Below, one piece after another: positions 34,478 through 41,900 of a stretch of 64,000 nt of DNA (its first letter is position 1; each line of letters starts with the position of its first letter). Origin of the DNA: Deltaproteobacteria bacterium (GTDB lineage: Bacteria; Myxococcota_A; UBA9042; PHBI01; JACKFB01); contig JACKFB010000009.1 in the NCBI GenBank assembly GCA_020632695.1, forward strand, positions 178,164-242,163, in the 5' to 3' direction. Under the pieces are notes generated by a model. The model searched no databases and was not told the origin of the DNA. It saw only the letters and a program-made list of their open reading frames with translations. The translations under genes and the position numbers were made by a program.

Positions 34478-35006
34478 CGCGACGGAAGGCCTGGCGGAAG
34501 GCGATGTCGACGCGGGTCTCGAGCACCGAGAGCTGCGCCCGCTCGCGCCAGTCGAAGCGGCCGTCATCGCGGAGGAAGCGTCGCTCGGCCGACTCGAGCT
34601 TCGTGATGGCGGCCTGGAGCCTCCGCAGCTCGCGACGGTTGAGCTGACGCATGGCCCGGGCCTGCTGGAGACGCGCCCGGAGCGCCATCGAGGGGAGCAC
34701 CTCGACGGGGCGCGGCGCCGGCCGGTGGAACTGGGGCCGCGGCGCGGTCAGGACCACCTGGGGGCCGGGGGCGAAGACCACCTTGGGCGCCTTGGTGACG
34801 ACGACCTTGGGGGCCTTGGAGACGACGACCGCCTGGGGGCCGCTCTTGTACGCGCCGTGGCCGGGCTTGGCCTTGTACGCGGCCTGGGTCTTGGCGCCGT
34901 GTCCCTTGGCGGTCGGAGCGGCCAGGGCGGCGGGGGCGGCCAGGGAGAGCAGGGCGGCGAGGCCGAGGGTCTTGACGAGGGAAGCGGTGTTGAATCGGCG
35001 GGTCAT
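34473..35006 (-). CDS. Small basic secreted protein under sigma54 control
   Basis: 177 residues, AGGAGAT six bases before the ATG. The signal peptide is VKTLGLAALLSLAAPAALA. The mature N-terminus is Lys/Gly/His-rich (TAKGHGAKTQAAYKAKPGHG), followed by near-repeats VVVSKAPKVVVTKAPKVVFAPGPQVV. The C-terminal half is a charged helical region (ARLQQARAMRQLNRRELRRL, AERRFLRDDGRFDWRERAQL). I do not recognise the family. A perfect sigma54 promoter and a dyad pair identical in form to those upstream of the zraP-like gene lie ahead of it, so it is predicted to be a second output of the same kinase-regulator pair. It could be a periplasmic stress or metal-binding protein. Confidence 0.8.
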   Translation of the reverse strand: MTRRFNTASLVKTLGLAALLSLAAPAALAAPTAKGHGAKTQAAYKAKPGHGAYKSGPQAVVVSKAPKVVVTKAPKVVFAPGPQVVLTAPRPQFHRPAPRPVEVLPSMALRARLQQARAMRQLNRRELRRLQAAITKLESAERRFLRDDGRFDWRERAQLSVLETRVDIAFRQAFRRA

Positions 35007-35059
35007 TGCGATCTCCTTGGTACAGCCGAGGTCGACGCCTCGTGCTGACCAGGACCAGG

Positions 35060-35075
35060 AGCAAGCGGCGTGCCA
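35060..35075 (-). promoter_or_regulatory. sigma54 promoter of the small secreted-protein gene
   Basis: Reading the minus strand: TGGCACG (35075-35069), CCGC, TTGCT (35064-35060). This is a full sigma54 -24/-12 match, identical in both boxes to the one at 30885. The start site would be near 35049, leaving a leader of about 43 bases. Confidence 0.9.
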
Positions 35076-35195
35076 CCGGCGCGCGTCTCGGCGCGCGAGC
35101 GCCGCTGCCCCAGCAACGACGCGGCCGGAAACGCGCGGGCGCCCCGCTCGGCGCGGCTCGTGCGGCCCCGCTTCCCCTCGTCGGGCCCTCAGCGG

Positions 35196-35232
35196 CTGCG
35201 GATATCGCAGCGCCGGCCTGCGGTTCTCGCAG
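35196..35232 (-). promoter_or_regulatory. Paired dyad enhancer sites for the NtrC-type regulator (distal target)
   Basis: CTGCG-GATAT-CGCAG (35196-35210) and CTGCG-GTTCT-CGCAG (35218-35232), centres 22 bp apart. Both have perfect 5-base arms. The promoter-proximal centre is about 140 bp from the -12 element. The match in arms, gap and 22 bp step with 30773-30809 argues for a common activator. Confidence 0.8.
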
Positions 35233-35254
35233 TCCGCCGCCCCCGCGACCCGGC

Positions 35255-35626
35255 CTACGCTTCAGGCGGCCGGTGGCACACGGCCTCGACGTTGTGACCG
35301 TCCGGGTCCAGCGCGAAGGCGCCGTAGTACCCGGGGTGGTACTGGGGGCGCAGCCCGGGCTGGCCGTTGTCTTCGCCGCCTGCGGCCAACGCCGCCGCGT
35401 GGAAGGCGTCGACGGCCGCCCGGTCGCGGGCGGCGAAGGCGATGTGGGTCTCCGGCCGCAGCGGCCCTCCGGGAGCCAGCCAGAGATCGGGTTTGCCGCC
35501 CGCCCCGAGGCCGACGTACTCGCCGAAGTCCATGCACACCGCGTAGCCGAGCGGCGCCAGGGCCGCGAGATAGAAGGCCTTGCTGTGCGCCACGTCGCGG
35601 ACGTGCAGGGTGAGGTGGTCGATCAT
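35255..35626 (-). CDS. VOC (glyoxalase/bleomycin-resistance) family protein
   Basis: A 123-residue single VOC domain pair: MIDHLTLHVRDVAHSKAFY at the start, LAPLGYAVCMDFGEYVGLG, and YGAFALDPDGHNVEAVCHRP at the end, with the His and Glu positions used as metal ligands. ATG 35626 is chosen because it begins the conserved beta strand; the frame is open further upstream. The family includes dioxygenases, lyases and antibiotic-binding proteins, so the reaction cannot be assigned. A minus-strand TTGACA (35691-35686) lies about 60 bases upstream but no good -10 was seen. Confidence 0.85.
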   Translation of the reverse strand: MIDHLTLHVRDVAHSKAFYLAALAPLGYAVCMDFGEYVGLGAGGKPDLWLAPGGPLRPETHIAFAARDRAAVDAFHAAALAAGGEDNGQPGLRPQYHPGYYGAFALDPDGHNVEAVCHRPPEA

Positions 35627-35687
35627 GGCCGCGCTCCCGCTGGGCTTCGGTGGACGACGCCGAGGCTCCTCCCGCGGTCGGTGGGTG

Positions 35688-36437
35688 TCAATCGTCGACT
35701 CGGGCCTCGACCGGGGCGTCGTCCCAGCCCGCCGCGCGAGCGCGCAGCTCGGGCAGCATCGCCAGCTTCTCACCCAGGGGCGACAGCGCCCCGGCGGCGT
35801 CCCGGTGCCCGCCGAGATCGTGGGCGAAGGCCGGCGCGTAGACCCGGCTCAGATGCTCCAGGTGCAGCCGCAGCGCGGGGTCGCGGCGCGCGACCAGCAG
35901 CGGGCCCCATCGCTCCTCCGCCGGCGTCGCGGCGGCCAGCGGCGCACCCGGTTCGGCGGCGATGACGTCCCAGGTCTTCCCGCGCTCGCAGGCGATGCGC
36001 TCCTCGACGGTGCGCAGGCCCAAGCGGGGCAGGGCGGGCCGCAGCGTCGCCTCCACCCGCGAGGGGCAGAGCACCAGGCGCCGCAGGCCGCGCAGCCGCT
36101 CGCGGGATCGCTCGAGGATCCGGACGATGCTGCGATCGGAGAGCCCGGCGATGACCACGGTGTCCACGGCGCCCGCCGGGAGCACCTCGAGCCCGTCCCC
36201 CTCGAGCAGGGTCAGGCGAGCGCCGAGGTCCTGGACCTGAACGGGCCAGCGCGTCCGCAGCGCGTCGGCGCGGCCGGGCTGGACCTCGACCCCGTACAGG
36301 CGCACGTGGGGGTCAGCGCGGCCCAGGCGCAAGAGCAGCAGCCCGTGGTCGTACCCGATGTCGGCGACCGCGTGGGCGCCCGGAGCGGCCAGGGCGAGCA
36401 GGGTGTCGAGGCGGGGCAGGGCGGTCGGAGGGCTCAT
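35688..36437 (-). CDS. trmK: TrmK-like tRNA (adenine22-N1)-methyltransferase
   Basis: 249 residues. ATG 36437 begins the domain (MSPPTALPRLDTLLALAAPGAHAVADIGYDHGLLLLRL). The ADIGYDHG motif is the SAM-binding loop of the TrmK/COG2384 family, which methylates A22 of tRNA. LYGVEVQPGRADALR (second strand with acidic tip), LLEGDGLEVL and DTVVIAGLSDRSIVRIL (catalytic-side motif; the family usually has 'iaGMGG') support a class I methyltransferase. The substitution in the last motif (AGLSD for AGMGG) means the exact substrate is less certain. It is an orphan transcription unit between the VOC gene and ttcA. Confidence 0.7.
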   Translation of the reverse strand: MSPPTALPRLDTLLALAAPGAHAVADIGYDHGLLLLRLGRADPHVRLYGVEVQPGRADALRTRWPVQVQDLGARLTLLEGDGLEVLPAGAVDTVVIAGLSDRSIVRILERSRERLRGLRRLVLCPSRVEATLRPALPRLGLRTVEERIACERGKTWDVIAAEPGAPLAAATPAEERWGPLLVARRDPALRLHLEHLSRVYAPAFAHDLGGHRDAAGALSPLGEKLAMLPELRARAAGWDDAPVEARVDD

Positions 36438-36591
36438 GGCCCGCTCGCATAGCGGTCGGACCCGCCCGGGGCAAGCCGCGGCCACGGAAAGCGCGTGCCT
36501 CGCCGCCGGCTCTCTGCTATCGAACCGAGGCCACCGGGGCAGCCATCGCCGCTGACCCCGCCAGCCTCCCGGCCCAGGGACGGAGCCCGCT

Positions 36592-37476
36592 GTGAGCCGA
36601 CTCGAGAAGCGCCTGATGCGCCAGGTCGTCAGAGCCATGACCGACTTCGACATGATCGGCGCCGGCGATCGCGTGATGGTCTGCCTCTCCGGGGGCAAGG
36701 ACTCCTATTGCATGCTCCACCTCCTGCGCGAGGTGGAGCGGCGGGCGCCCTTCGAGTTCTCGCTGGTCGCTGTGAACCTCGATCAGAAGCAGCCGGGCTT
36801 CCCCGCCGACGTGCTGCCGCGCTGGCTCGAGGCCGAGGGCTACGACTACCGCATCGTCGAGCGCGACACCTACTCGGTGGTGACTCGCCTGGTCCCCGAG
36901 GGCAAGACCTACTGCGCGCTCTGCTCCCGGCTGCGTCGCGGCATCCTCTACGACACGGCGAGCGAGCTGGGCGCGACCCGCATGGCGCTCGGCCACCACC
37001 GCAACGACATCATCGAGACGGTGCTGCTCAACCTCTTCTACTCGGGCCAGCTCAAGTCGATGCCGCCGCGCCTGCGCTCGGACGACGGGCGCCACGTGGT
37101 GATCCGGCCGCTGGCCTACTGCGCCGAGGAGGACCTGACCGAGCTGGCCGCCGAGAAGGCCTTCCCGATCATCCCCTGCGATCTGTGCGGCTCGCAGGAG
37201 AACCTGCAGCGCAAGCGCATCAAGCGCCTCATCGACGAGCTGCATCAGGACAACGGCAACGTGAAGGGCAACATGCTCAACGCGCTGAGCAACGTGCGGG
37301 TGAGCCACCTTCTGGACCGCGAGCTGTGGCAGCGCGTCGGGCTGCACGACCCGAGCGGCGACGACGAGGGGGTGCGGGCGCTCGAGGGCGACGAGGAGCC
37401 CGGCGGCGGCTGCGGCGAGCCCGTGGACGCGCCGGCCGCCGTGGCGACCTCGGGCCTGCGGCTCTCGCGCGGCTGA
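36592..37476 (+). CDS. ttcA: tRNA 2-thiocytidine(32) synthetase TtcA
   Basis: 294 residues; GTG with GGAG six bases upstream. The PP-loop CLSGGKDSYCMLHLL activates tRNA by adenylation. The CALCSRLRRG pair of cysteines and the later CDLCGSQ supply the Fe-S cluster cysteines typical of TtcA. ALGHHRNDIIETVLLNLFYSGQLKSMPP is the family's conserved core. The enzyme installs 2-thiocytidine at position 32 of tRNA. The tail after residue 255 (Gly/Asp/Glu-rich, low complexity) is not part of the conserved enzyme. Confidence 0.93.
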   Translation: MSRLEKRLMRQVVRAMTDFDMIGAGDRVMVCLSGGKDSYCMLHLLREVERRAPFEFSLVAVNLDQKQPGFPADVLPRWLEAEGYDYRIVERDTYSVVTRLVPEGKTYCALCSRLRRGILYDTASELGATRMALGHHRNDIIETVLLNLFYSGQLKSMPPRLRSDDGRHVVIRPLAYCAEEDLTELAAEKAFPIIPCDLCGSQENLQRKRIKRLIDELHQDNGNVKGNMLNALSNVRVSHLLDRELWQRVGLHDPSGDDEGVRALEGDEEPGGGCGEPVDAPAAVATSGLRLSRG

Positions 37477-37541
37477 CCGGCCCGGCCGGGGCCCCCACCT
37501 CGGCGCCGCGCGGGGTGCCGGTGAGCAAGGACGAAAGCCGC

Positions 37542-38408
37542 TCAGCCGTCGGCGAGGATCTCGGCCACGTCGCGTCCGATGGTCTCGCCGATGCCGTCCA
37601 TGGCCAGGTCGTTGGGGTCGTAGCCGAAGGGGTCCTCGATCTCGACCCCGATCTCGTCGATGCCGAAGAGCGCGTAGGCCAGCACCAGCGCCGCCATCGG
37701 CGTGTGCCATCCCATGGACTCGGCCATGGCGAAGGGCGCCGTGTAGCAGAAGAGCAGCAGGAAGCTCTTGATGTGCTGCGCGTAGGCGAAGGGGATGGGC
37801 GTGCGGACGATGCGCTCGCAACCCCCGAGGGTGTCGGCCAGGGCGGTGAGGTTCTGGTCGAAGAGCTGGATCCGCTGCTCGCTGAGCCGTCCGGCGCGGG
37901 CCTCCTCCGCCAGCGCCCGGCCGAGCCAGGTCGCCACGGTGAGCGGCCGCGTGGTGACGGGGCCGAGCGTCGCCCGTTCGTCTTCGGTGAGCTGCGCGCC
38001 GAGCGCCTCCAGCTCGCGCTCTGCGCGCAGGTGCTGGCGCGTCAGGGCGAACCAGGCGGGCACCAGCCGCCGGAAGCGGGCGCGCGCGCCATCGGCTGCC
38101 GGGTCGAGCAGGGTCTCCGCCTGTCGCGCCAGGTCCCGGCAGCGGTTGACCATCTGGCCCACGAGCTTCCGCCCCTCCCAGTAGCGGTCGAAGGACGCGT
38201 TGGTGCGGAACACCAGCAGCAGCCCCAGGGCGACACCCACCAGCGTGTGGGCGATCGGCGGGATCGAGAAGCCGTACGCGCTGTGCGCCAGCGCGGCGAC
38301 GGCCCCCAGCGCGCCAGCCAGCAGCACCCGCGGCAGCACGCCGGGGATCACCGAGCCGTGGAGCTGCAGCGCGACCTTGCCCCAGCGCTTGCCGTCGTAG
38401 TCGATCAT
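37542..38408 (-). CDS. Bestrophin/RFP-TM family membrane protein
   Basis: 288 residues. The pattern SVIPGVLPRVLLAGALGAVAAL, then FRTNASFDRYWEGRKLVGQM, then the long helical cytoplasmic segment and MGWHTPMAALVLAYALFGIDEIGVEIEDPFGYDPNDL, is diagnostic of the bacterial bestrophin family (YneE-like). The 'FRTN.a.dRYWEgRk' box and 'DPFGyd.NDl' acidic motif are present. These form pentameric anion channels in eukaryotes; bacterial relatives are cation or anion channels of unclear role. About four membrane helices. It is convergent with ttcA. Its length is normal for the family. Confidence 0.88.
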   Translation of the reverse strand: MIDYDGKRWGKVALQLHGSVIPGVLPRVLLAGALGAVAALAHSAYGFSIPPIAHTLVGVALGLLLVFRTNASFDRYWEGRKLVGQMVNRCRDLARQAETLLDPAADGARARFRRLVPAWFALTRQHLRAERELEALGAQLTEDERATLGPVTTRPLTVATWLGRALAEEARAGRLSEQRIQLFDQNLTALADTLGGCERIVRTPIPFAYAQHIKSFLLLFCYTAPFAMAESMGWHTPMAALVLAYALFGIDEIGVEIEDPFGYDPNDLAMDGIGETIGRDVAEILADG

Positions 38409-38460
38409 CGCCCGATCCTACACCGGACACCCGGCGCCGCCAGTCCCGCCCCGCGGCGCG

Positions 38461-38934
38461 TCACTCGTCGGGCGGCAGCACCCAGTCGACCTCCATCAGC
38501 ACGTAGCTGGCGGCCACCATCCCCAGCCGGTGGTAGACGTCCAGCGCCCGCGCGTTCTCCCGCTCGACGTAGAGCCGCAAGCCGGCCACGTCGCCCGCGC
38601 CCCGCGCCAGCTCCACCACGTGCTCCCACAGCGCGCGATACACCCCCTGGCCGCGCCGCTCGGGCACCACGTAGACGCTCTGCACCCACCAGAACCACCC
38701 GTCGCGCCAGTCGCTCCACTCCCGCGTGATCAGGAGCTGCCCCACGATGGCGCCCTCGTGCACCGCCACGTGGTACACGCCGCGCTCCGGGTCGGCGAGC
38801 GCCCGGCTGGCCCCCGACAGTGCCCGCTTCGCGTCGAGGTCGCGCCCCTCGGTCTCCGCCGCCATCCTCACGTTGTGCTCGGCGATGACCGCCGCGTCGC
38901 CGGGCTCGCCGCGCCGCAAGGTGATGCTCGTCAT
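38461..38934 (-). CDS. GNAT-family acetyltransferase
   Basis: 157 residues: ITLRRGEPGDAAVIAEHNVRMA at the start, the acetyl-CoA loop VQSVYVVPERRGQGVYRALW (motif A, R-G-Q-G-V-Y) and LRLYVERENARALDVYHRLGM (motif B). This small form probably acetylates an amine or a protein N-terminus; the substrate is unknown. Its ATG overlaps the stop of the SanA-like gene (ATGA), so it is the last gene of a ligA-sanA-like-GNAT unit. Confidence 0.9.
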   Translation of the reverse strand: MTSITLRRGEPGDAAVIAEHNVRMAAETEGRDLDAKRALSGASRALADPERGVYHVAVHEGAIVGQLLITREWSDWRDGWFWWVQSVYVVPERRGQGVYRALWEHVVELARGAGDVAGLRLYVERENARALDVYHRLGMVAASYVLMEVDWVLPPDE

Positions 38935-39644
38935 CGTGTGCTCCCCCCGCGCGGTGGCGGGTCGGCCCCGTGCTCGGGCTCGGTGCGCAGGATGTAGGTG
39001 TCCAACAGCGCCTTGATCCGCGCGAAGAACTCGCGCAGCTCGTCCTGGAAGGCGTCCCGGTACACGCGCTTGTCGGCGCGCAGGCCCACGGCGTCGATGC
39101 CGGCGCGCCGCGCCAGGAACACGGCTCGCGGCAGATGGAAGCCCTGGGTGCAGACGATGGCCCCGGTGATGCCGAACACGCGCCGGGCCCGCTCCATCGT
39201 GTCCAGCGTGCGCACGCCGCCGCGATCCTCGAGGATCGCGTCCGCCGGCACCCCCGCGGCCCTGAGCCAGCGCTCCATCCCGCCCACCTCGTCGTATCCG
39301 CGCCCCTCGTCGACCCCGGAGACCAGGATGCGCTGCGCCCGCCCGCTGCGGAAGACCTCCAGCGCCGCCCGCAGCCGGTCCTCCAGCGCCCCCGACGGGG
39401 TGCCGTCGGCGAACACCGAGGCGCCGGGCACGATCACCGCGTCGCGCGCCGGCACGCCCTCGAGCGCGTCGTGCAGGTGCGGCCGCGCGGCCACGCGGAT
39501 CCACACGTTGGCCGCCACGGCCGCGGCCAGCAGGACGGCGAGGATGATGCAGAGAGCGACGGCGTACCTCCGGCGGCGCGCGGGGCGAGGCGGTGGTGGA
39601 TTGTTCGGACCGAGCGGCGGCTCGCTCGGCGCGGTCGTCTTCAT
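38931..39644 (-). CDS. SanA/YdcF-like DUF218 envelope protein
   Basis: 237 residues. One N-terminal membrane helix (YAVALCIILAVLLAAAVAANVWI) follows a proline-rich cytoplasmic tail, and the rest is periplasmic. Motifs are DAVIVPGASVFADGTPSGALEDRL, RILVSGVDEGRGYDEVGGMERW, LEDRGGVRTLDTMERARRVF and CTQGFHLPRAVFLARRAGIDAVGL, all typical of the SanA/ElyC/YdcF family. E. coli SanA is linked to envelope barrier function and vancomycin tolerance; the biochemical activity is unsettled. Both ends overlap neighbouring genes by four bases. Confidence 0.88.
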   Translation of the reverse strand: MKTTAPSEPPLGPNNPPPPRPARRRRYAVALCIILAVLLAAAVAANVWIRVAARPHLHDALEGVPARDAVIVPGASVFADGTPSGALEDRLRAALEVFRSGRAQRILVSGVDEGRGYDEVGGMERWLRAAGVPADAILEDRGGVRTLDTMERARRVFGITGAIVCTQGFHLPRAVFLARRAGIDAVGLRADKRVYRDAFQDELREFFARIKALLDTYILRTEPEHGADPPPRGGSTR

Positions 39645-41638
39645 GCGGGTCCGGCGCCGGCGTCGAGCATCGCCTGGAACTCCGACTCGCGGATGATGCG
39701 CAGCGGCGCGCCCGCCGCGACGAGGCGATCGGCGGCCTTGTGCTTGGTGCTGAGCTTGCCCTCGCCCAGCAGCGGCGAGTCCTTGTCGCCGATCACCAGG
39801 TAGTCCAGCGTCTTCGTCACCGACGACGGCGTCAGGCCGCCCCGCTCGCGCACCAGCTTCTGCGCGGCCTCGCGCGGCATGGTGAGCAGCGCGCCGGTGA
39901 ACACGAAGCTGCGTCCGGCGATGGGGTCGTCGTCGCTGCGCTCGGCGGGGGCGCTGGCCTCCGCGGCGTCCTCGACCCGCACCTCGGCCAGCAGCGCGTC
40001 GATCATCGGCCTCCGCTCGGTCAGTCCCTCGACCACCGAGCGCGCGATGGTCTCGCCCACCCCGTGGATCTCCTCGAGGGTCGCGACCTCGGCCGCCAGC
40101 ACCGCGTCCAGCGTGCGCAGCTGCTGCGCCAGCGTCTCGCTGACCACCTGCCCGAGATCGTCGATGCCCAGCGAGCGCAGGAAGGTCGCCAGCCCCAGCG
40201 TGCGCCGCGCCTGGATGTTGCCCACCAGCCGCCCCGCCAGGGTCTCGCCCATGCGCTCGAGCGGCATCAGCGCCTCGACGCTCAGCCGATAGAAGTCCGC
40301 GGGCTCCGCCACCAGCCCCTGCTGAACGAGCTGCGCGACCACCTTGGGGCCGAAGCCGTCGATCTCCACGGCCTTCACGAAGTGCTCCAGGGTGCCGCGG
40401 ATCACGTCCGGGCAGCGCGACGGCCGCGAGCAGCGCAGGAAGTCGCCGTCCACCACCGTGGGCTCACCGCAGGACGGGCAGGTCAGCGGGATGACGATGG
40501 GCGCGATCCCCGGCTCGACCACCGACTCGATGTGGGGGATGACGCCGCCGCGCCGCGTGGCCAGCACGGTGGCCCCGATGGACAGGCCGAGCTGCTCGAC
40601 GATGGCCAGGTTGTGCAGCGAACAGCGCGAGACCATCGCGCCCGACAGCTCCACCGGCTCGATGATCCCGACCGGGGTGATCGTGCCGGTGCGGCTGACC
40701 GACCACTGCACCTCCTCCAGGGTCGAGGTCGCGCTGTCGCCCTGGAACTTGTAGGCGATGGCGAAGCGCGGGTGGTGCGCGGTGAAGCCCAGCCGCGCCT
40801 GCTCATCGAGGCGATCCGCCTTGTAGACGACCCCGTCGACCTCGAAGTCCAGCGCGTCGCGGCGCGCCTGCCAACGCGCGTAGCCGGCGGCCATCGCGTC
40901 GGTGTCCAGGCGCTCGGTCTCCACCGGCACCAGCCCGTGCGCGCTGGCCCAGGCCACCTTCTCCATCTCCGTCTCGAAGGCCGGTCCGCGCACGTCGTAG
41001 GCGAAGAAGTGCAGCCCGTAGACCGCCGTCCGCGACGGGTCCTTCTGCTTGATGGCGCCCGCCGTCGTGTTGCGCGGGTTCGAGAAGCCGCCCTCGAGCG
41101 CCCGGAACACCGACAGCGGCATGTAGAGCTCGCCCCTCACCTCCACACTCGCGTCGAGCGGCGGGCCGCTGAGCATCTTCGGGATCGCGTCGATGTAGCC
41201 GGCGTTCGCCAGGAAGCTCTCGCCGCGGGTCCCGTCGCCGCGCGTCACCGCCGCCACCAGCCGCCCGCGCGCGTCGTAGCGCAGCGAGGCCGCCACGCCG
41301 TCGATCTTCGGTGTCTGGGTCACCGGCCCGTCGAAGCCCTTGGCCCACGCGAGCAGCGTCGCGTCGTCGTAGCACTTGTCCAGGCTGAGCATCGGCTCGG
41401 CGTGCACCACCTTCTCGCCGCTGGCCGTGTCGGTGACCAGCTCGAAGAGCGCCGGGTGCGACGGCGCCAGCTCCGCGAGACGGCGCGTCAGCGCGTCGAA
41501 GGCCAGATCGCTGATCTCCGGTTCGGCCAGCGTGAAGTAGCGCCAGTTGTGGTAGCGCACGGCCTGGGCCAGCTCGTCCACGCTCAGCGCGTCGACCGGG
41601 CGCTCCGGCGGGCGGGGCGGCGTCGTCATGGGATCCAT
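39641..41638 (-). CDS. ligA: NAD-dependent DNA ligase LigA
   Basis: 665 residues; ATG 41638 with GGGAG six bases upstream (ATG 41629 would remove three residues). The adenylation-site lysine is in PKIDGVAASL (KxDG). Other landmarks are VTRGDGTRGE, EVRGELYMP, SNPRNTTAGAIKQKDP, VDGVVYKADR, then an OB fold (ATVLATRRGGVIPHI), a four-Cys zinc finger (CPSCGEP ... CSRPSRC), helix-hairpin-helix repeats (VEIDGFGPKVVAQL, LEEIHGVGETIARSV) and a C-terminal BRCT domain (IAGRSFVFTGALLTMPREAA). The length is close to the family norm. It seals nicks during replication and repair, and heads the minus-strand unit shared with SanA-like and GNAT genes. Confidence 0.96.
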   Translation of the reverse strand: MDPMTTPPRPPERPVDALSVDELAQAVRYHNWRYFTLAEPEISDLAFDALTRRLAELAPSHPALFELVTDTASGEKVVHAEPMLSLDKCYDDATLLAWAKGFDGPVTQTPKIDGVAASLRYDARGRLVAAVTRGDGTRGESFLANAGYIDAIPKMLSGPPLDASVEVRGELYMPLSVFRALEGGFSNPRNTTAGAIKQKDPSRTAVYGLHFFAYDVRGPAFETEMEKVAWASAHGLVPVETERLDTDAMAAGYARWQARRDALDFEVDGVVYKADRLDEQARLGFTAHHPRFAIAYKFQGDSATSTLEEVQWSVSRTGTITPVGIIEPVELSGAMVSRCSLHNLAIVEQLGLSIGATVLATRRGGVIPHIESVVEPGIAPIVIPLTCPSCGEPTVVDGDFLRCSRPSRCPDVIRGTLEHFVKAVEIDGFGPKVVAQLVQQGLVAEPADFYRLSVEALMPLERMGETLAGRLVGNIQARRTLGLATFLRSLGIDDLGQVVSETLAQQLRTLDAVLAAEVATLEEIHGVGETIARSVVEGLTERRPMIDALLAEVRVEDAAEASAPAERSDDDPIAGRSFVFTGALLTMPREAAQKLVRERGGLTPSSVTKTLDYLVIGDKDSPLLGEGKLSTKHKAADRLVAAGAPLRIIRESEFQAMLDAGAGPA

Positions 41639-41716
41639 CAGGTACTCCCGGCCACTCCGAGAGCCGATACTTCGGAGGGTGTTCCCATATGCGGACCGAG
41701 CCTGGCGCCAGCGACG

Positions 41717-41789
41717 TGATTCCAGGCGCTTACGAGTCGAGGGCGCATGCTCCCAGCATGAAGGCGAGGCTCGGAAGTCCCTGGAATCA
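41717..41789. other. 73-base folded inverted-repeat element between ligA and folC
   Basis: The outer arms TGATTCCAGG (41717-41726) and CCTGGAATCA (41780-41789) pair perfectly over ten bases, and weak pairing extends two more. Inside lie two further hairpins: GCGC-N13-GCGC, and ATGC-TCCCA-GCAT directly after it. The whole could fold as a multi-branched junction. Flanking genes point away from it. It may be a structured RNA, a small mobile repeat or a protein site. The rest of 41639-41900 holds only a CTCCGA/TCGGAG hairpin near 41656-41678. Confidence 0.45.
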
Positions 41790-41900
41790 TGCGAGCCAGC
41801 CAGGCGACGGGAGCCTATGGGGACATCCTCTTAGCCCAGCGGTGGCCCCCCTGGCAACGGTCGTTGCTCCCACCGGGGCGCGTTGCTAGCCTCGACGACG

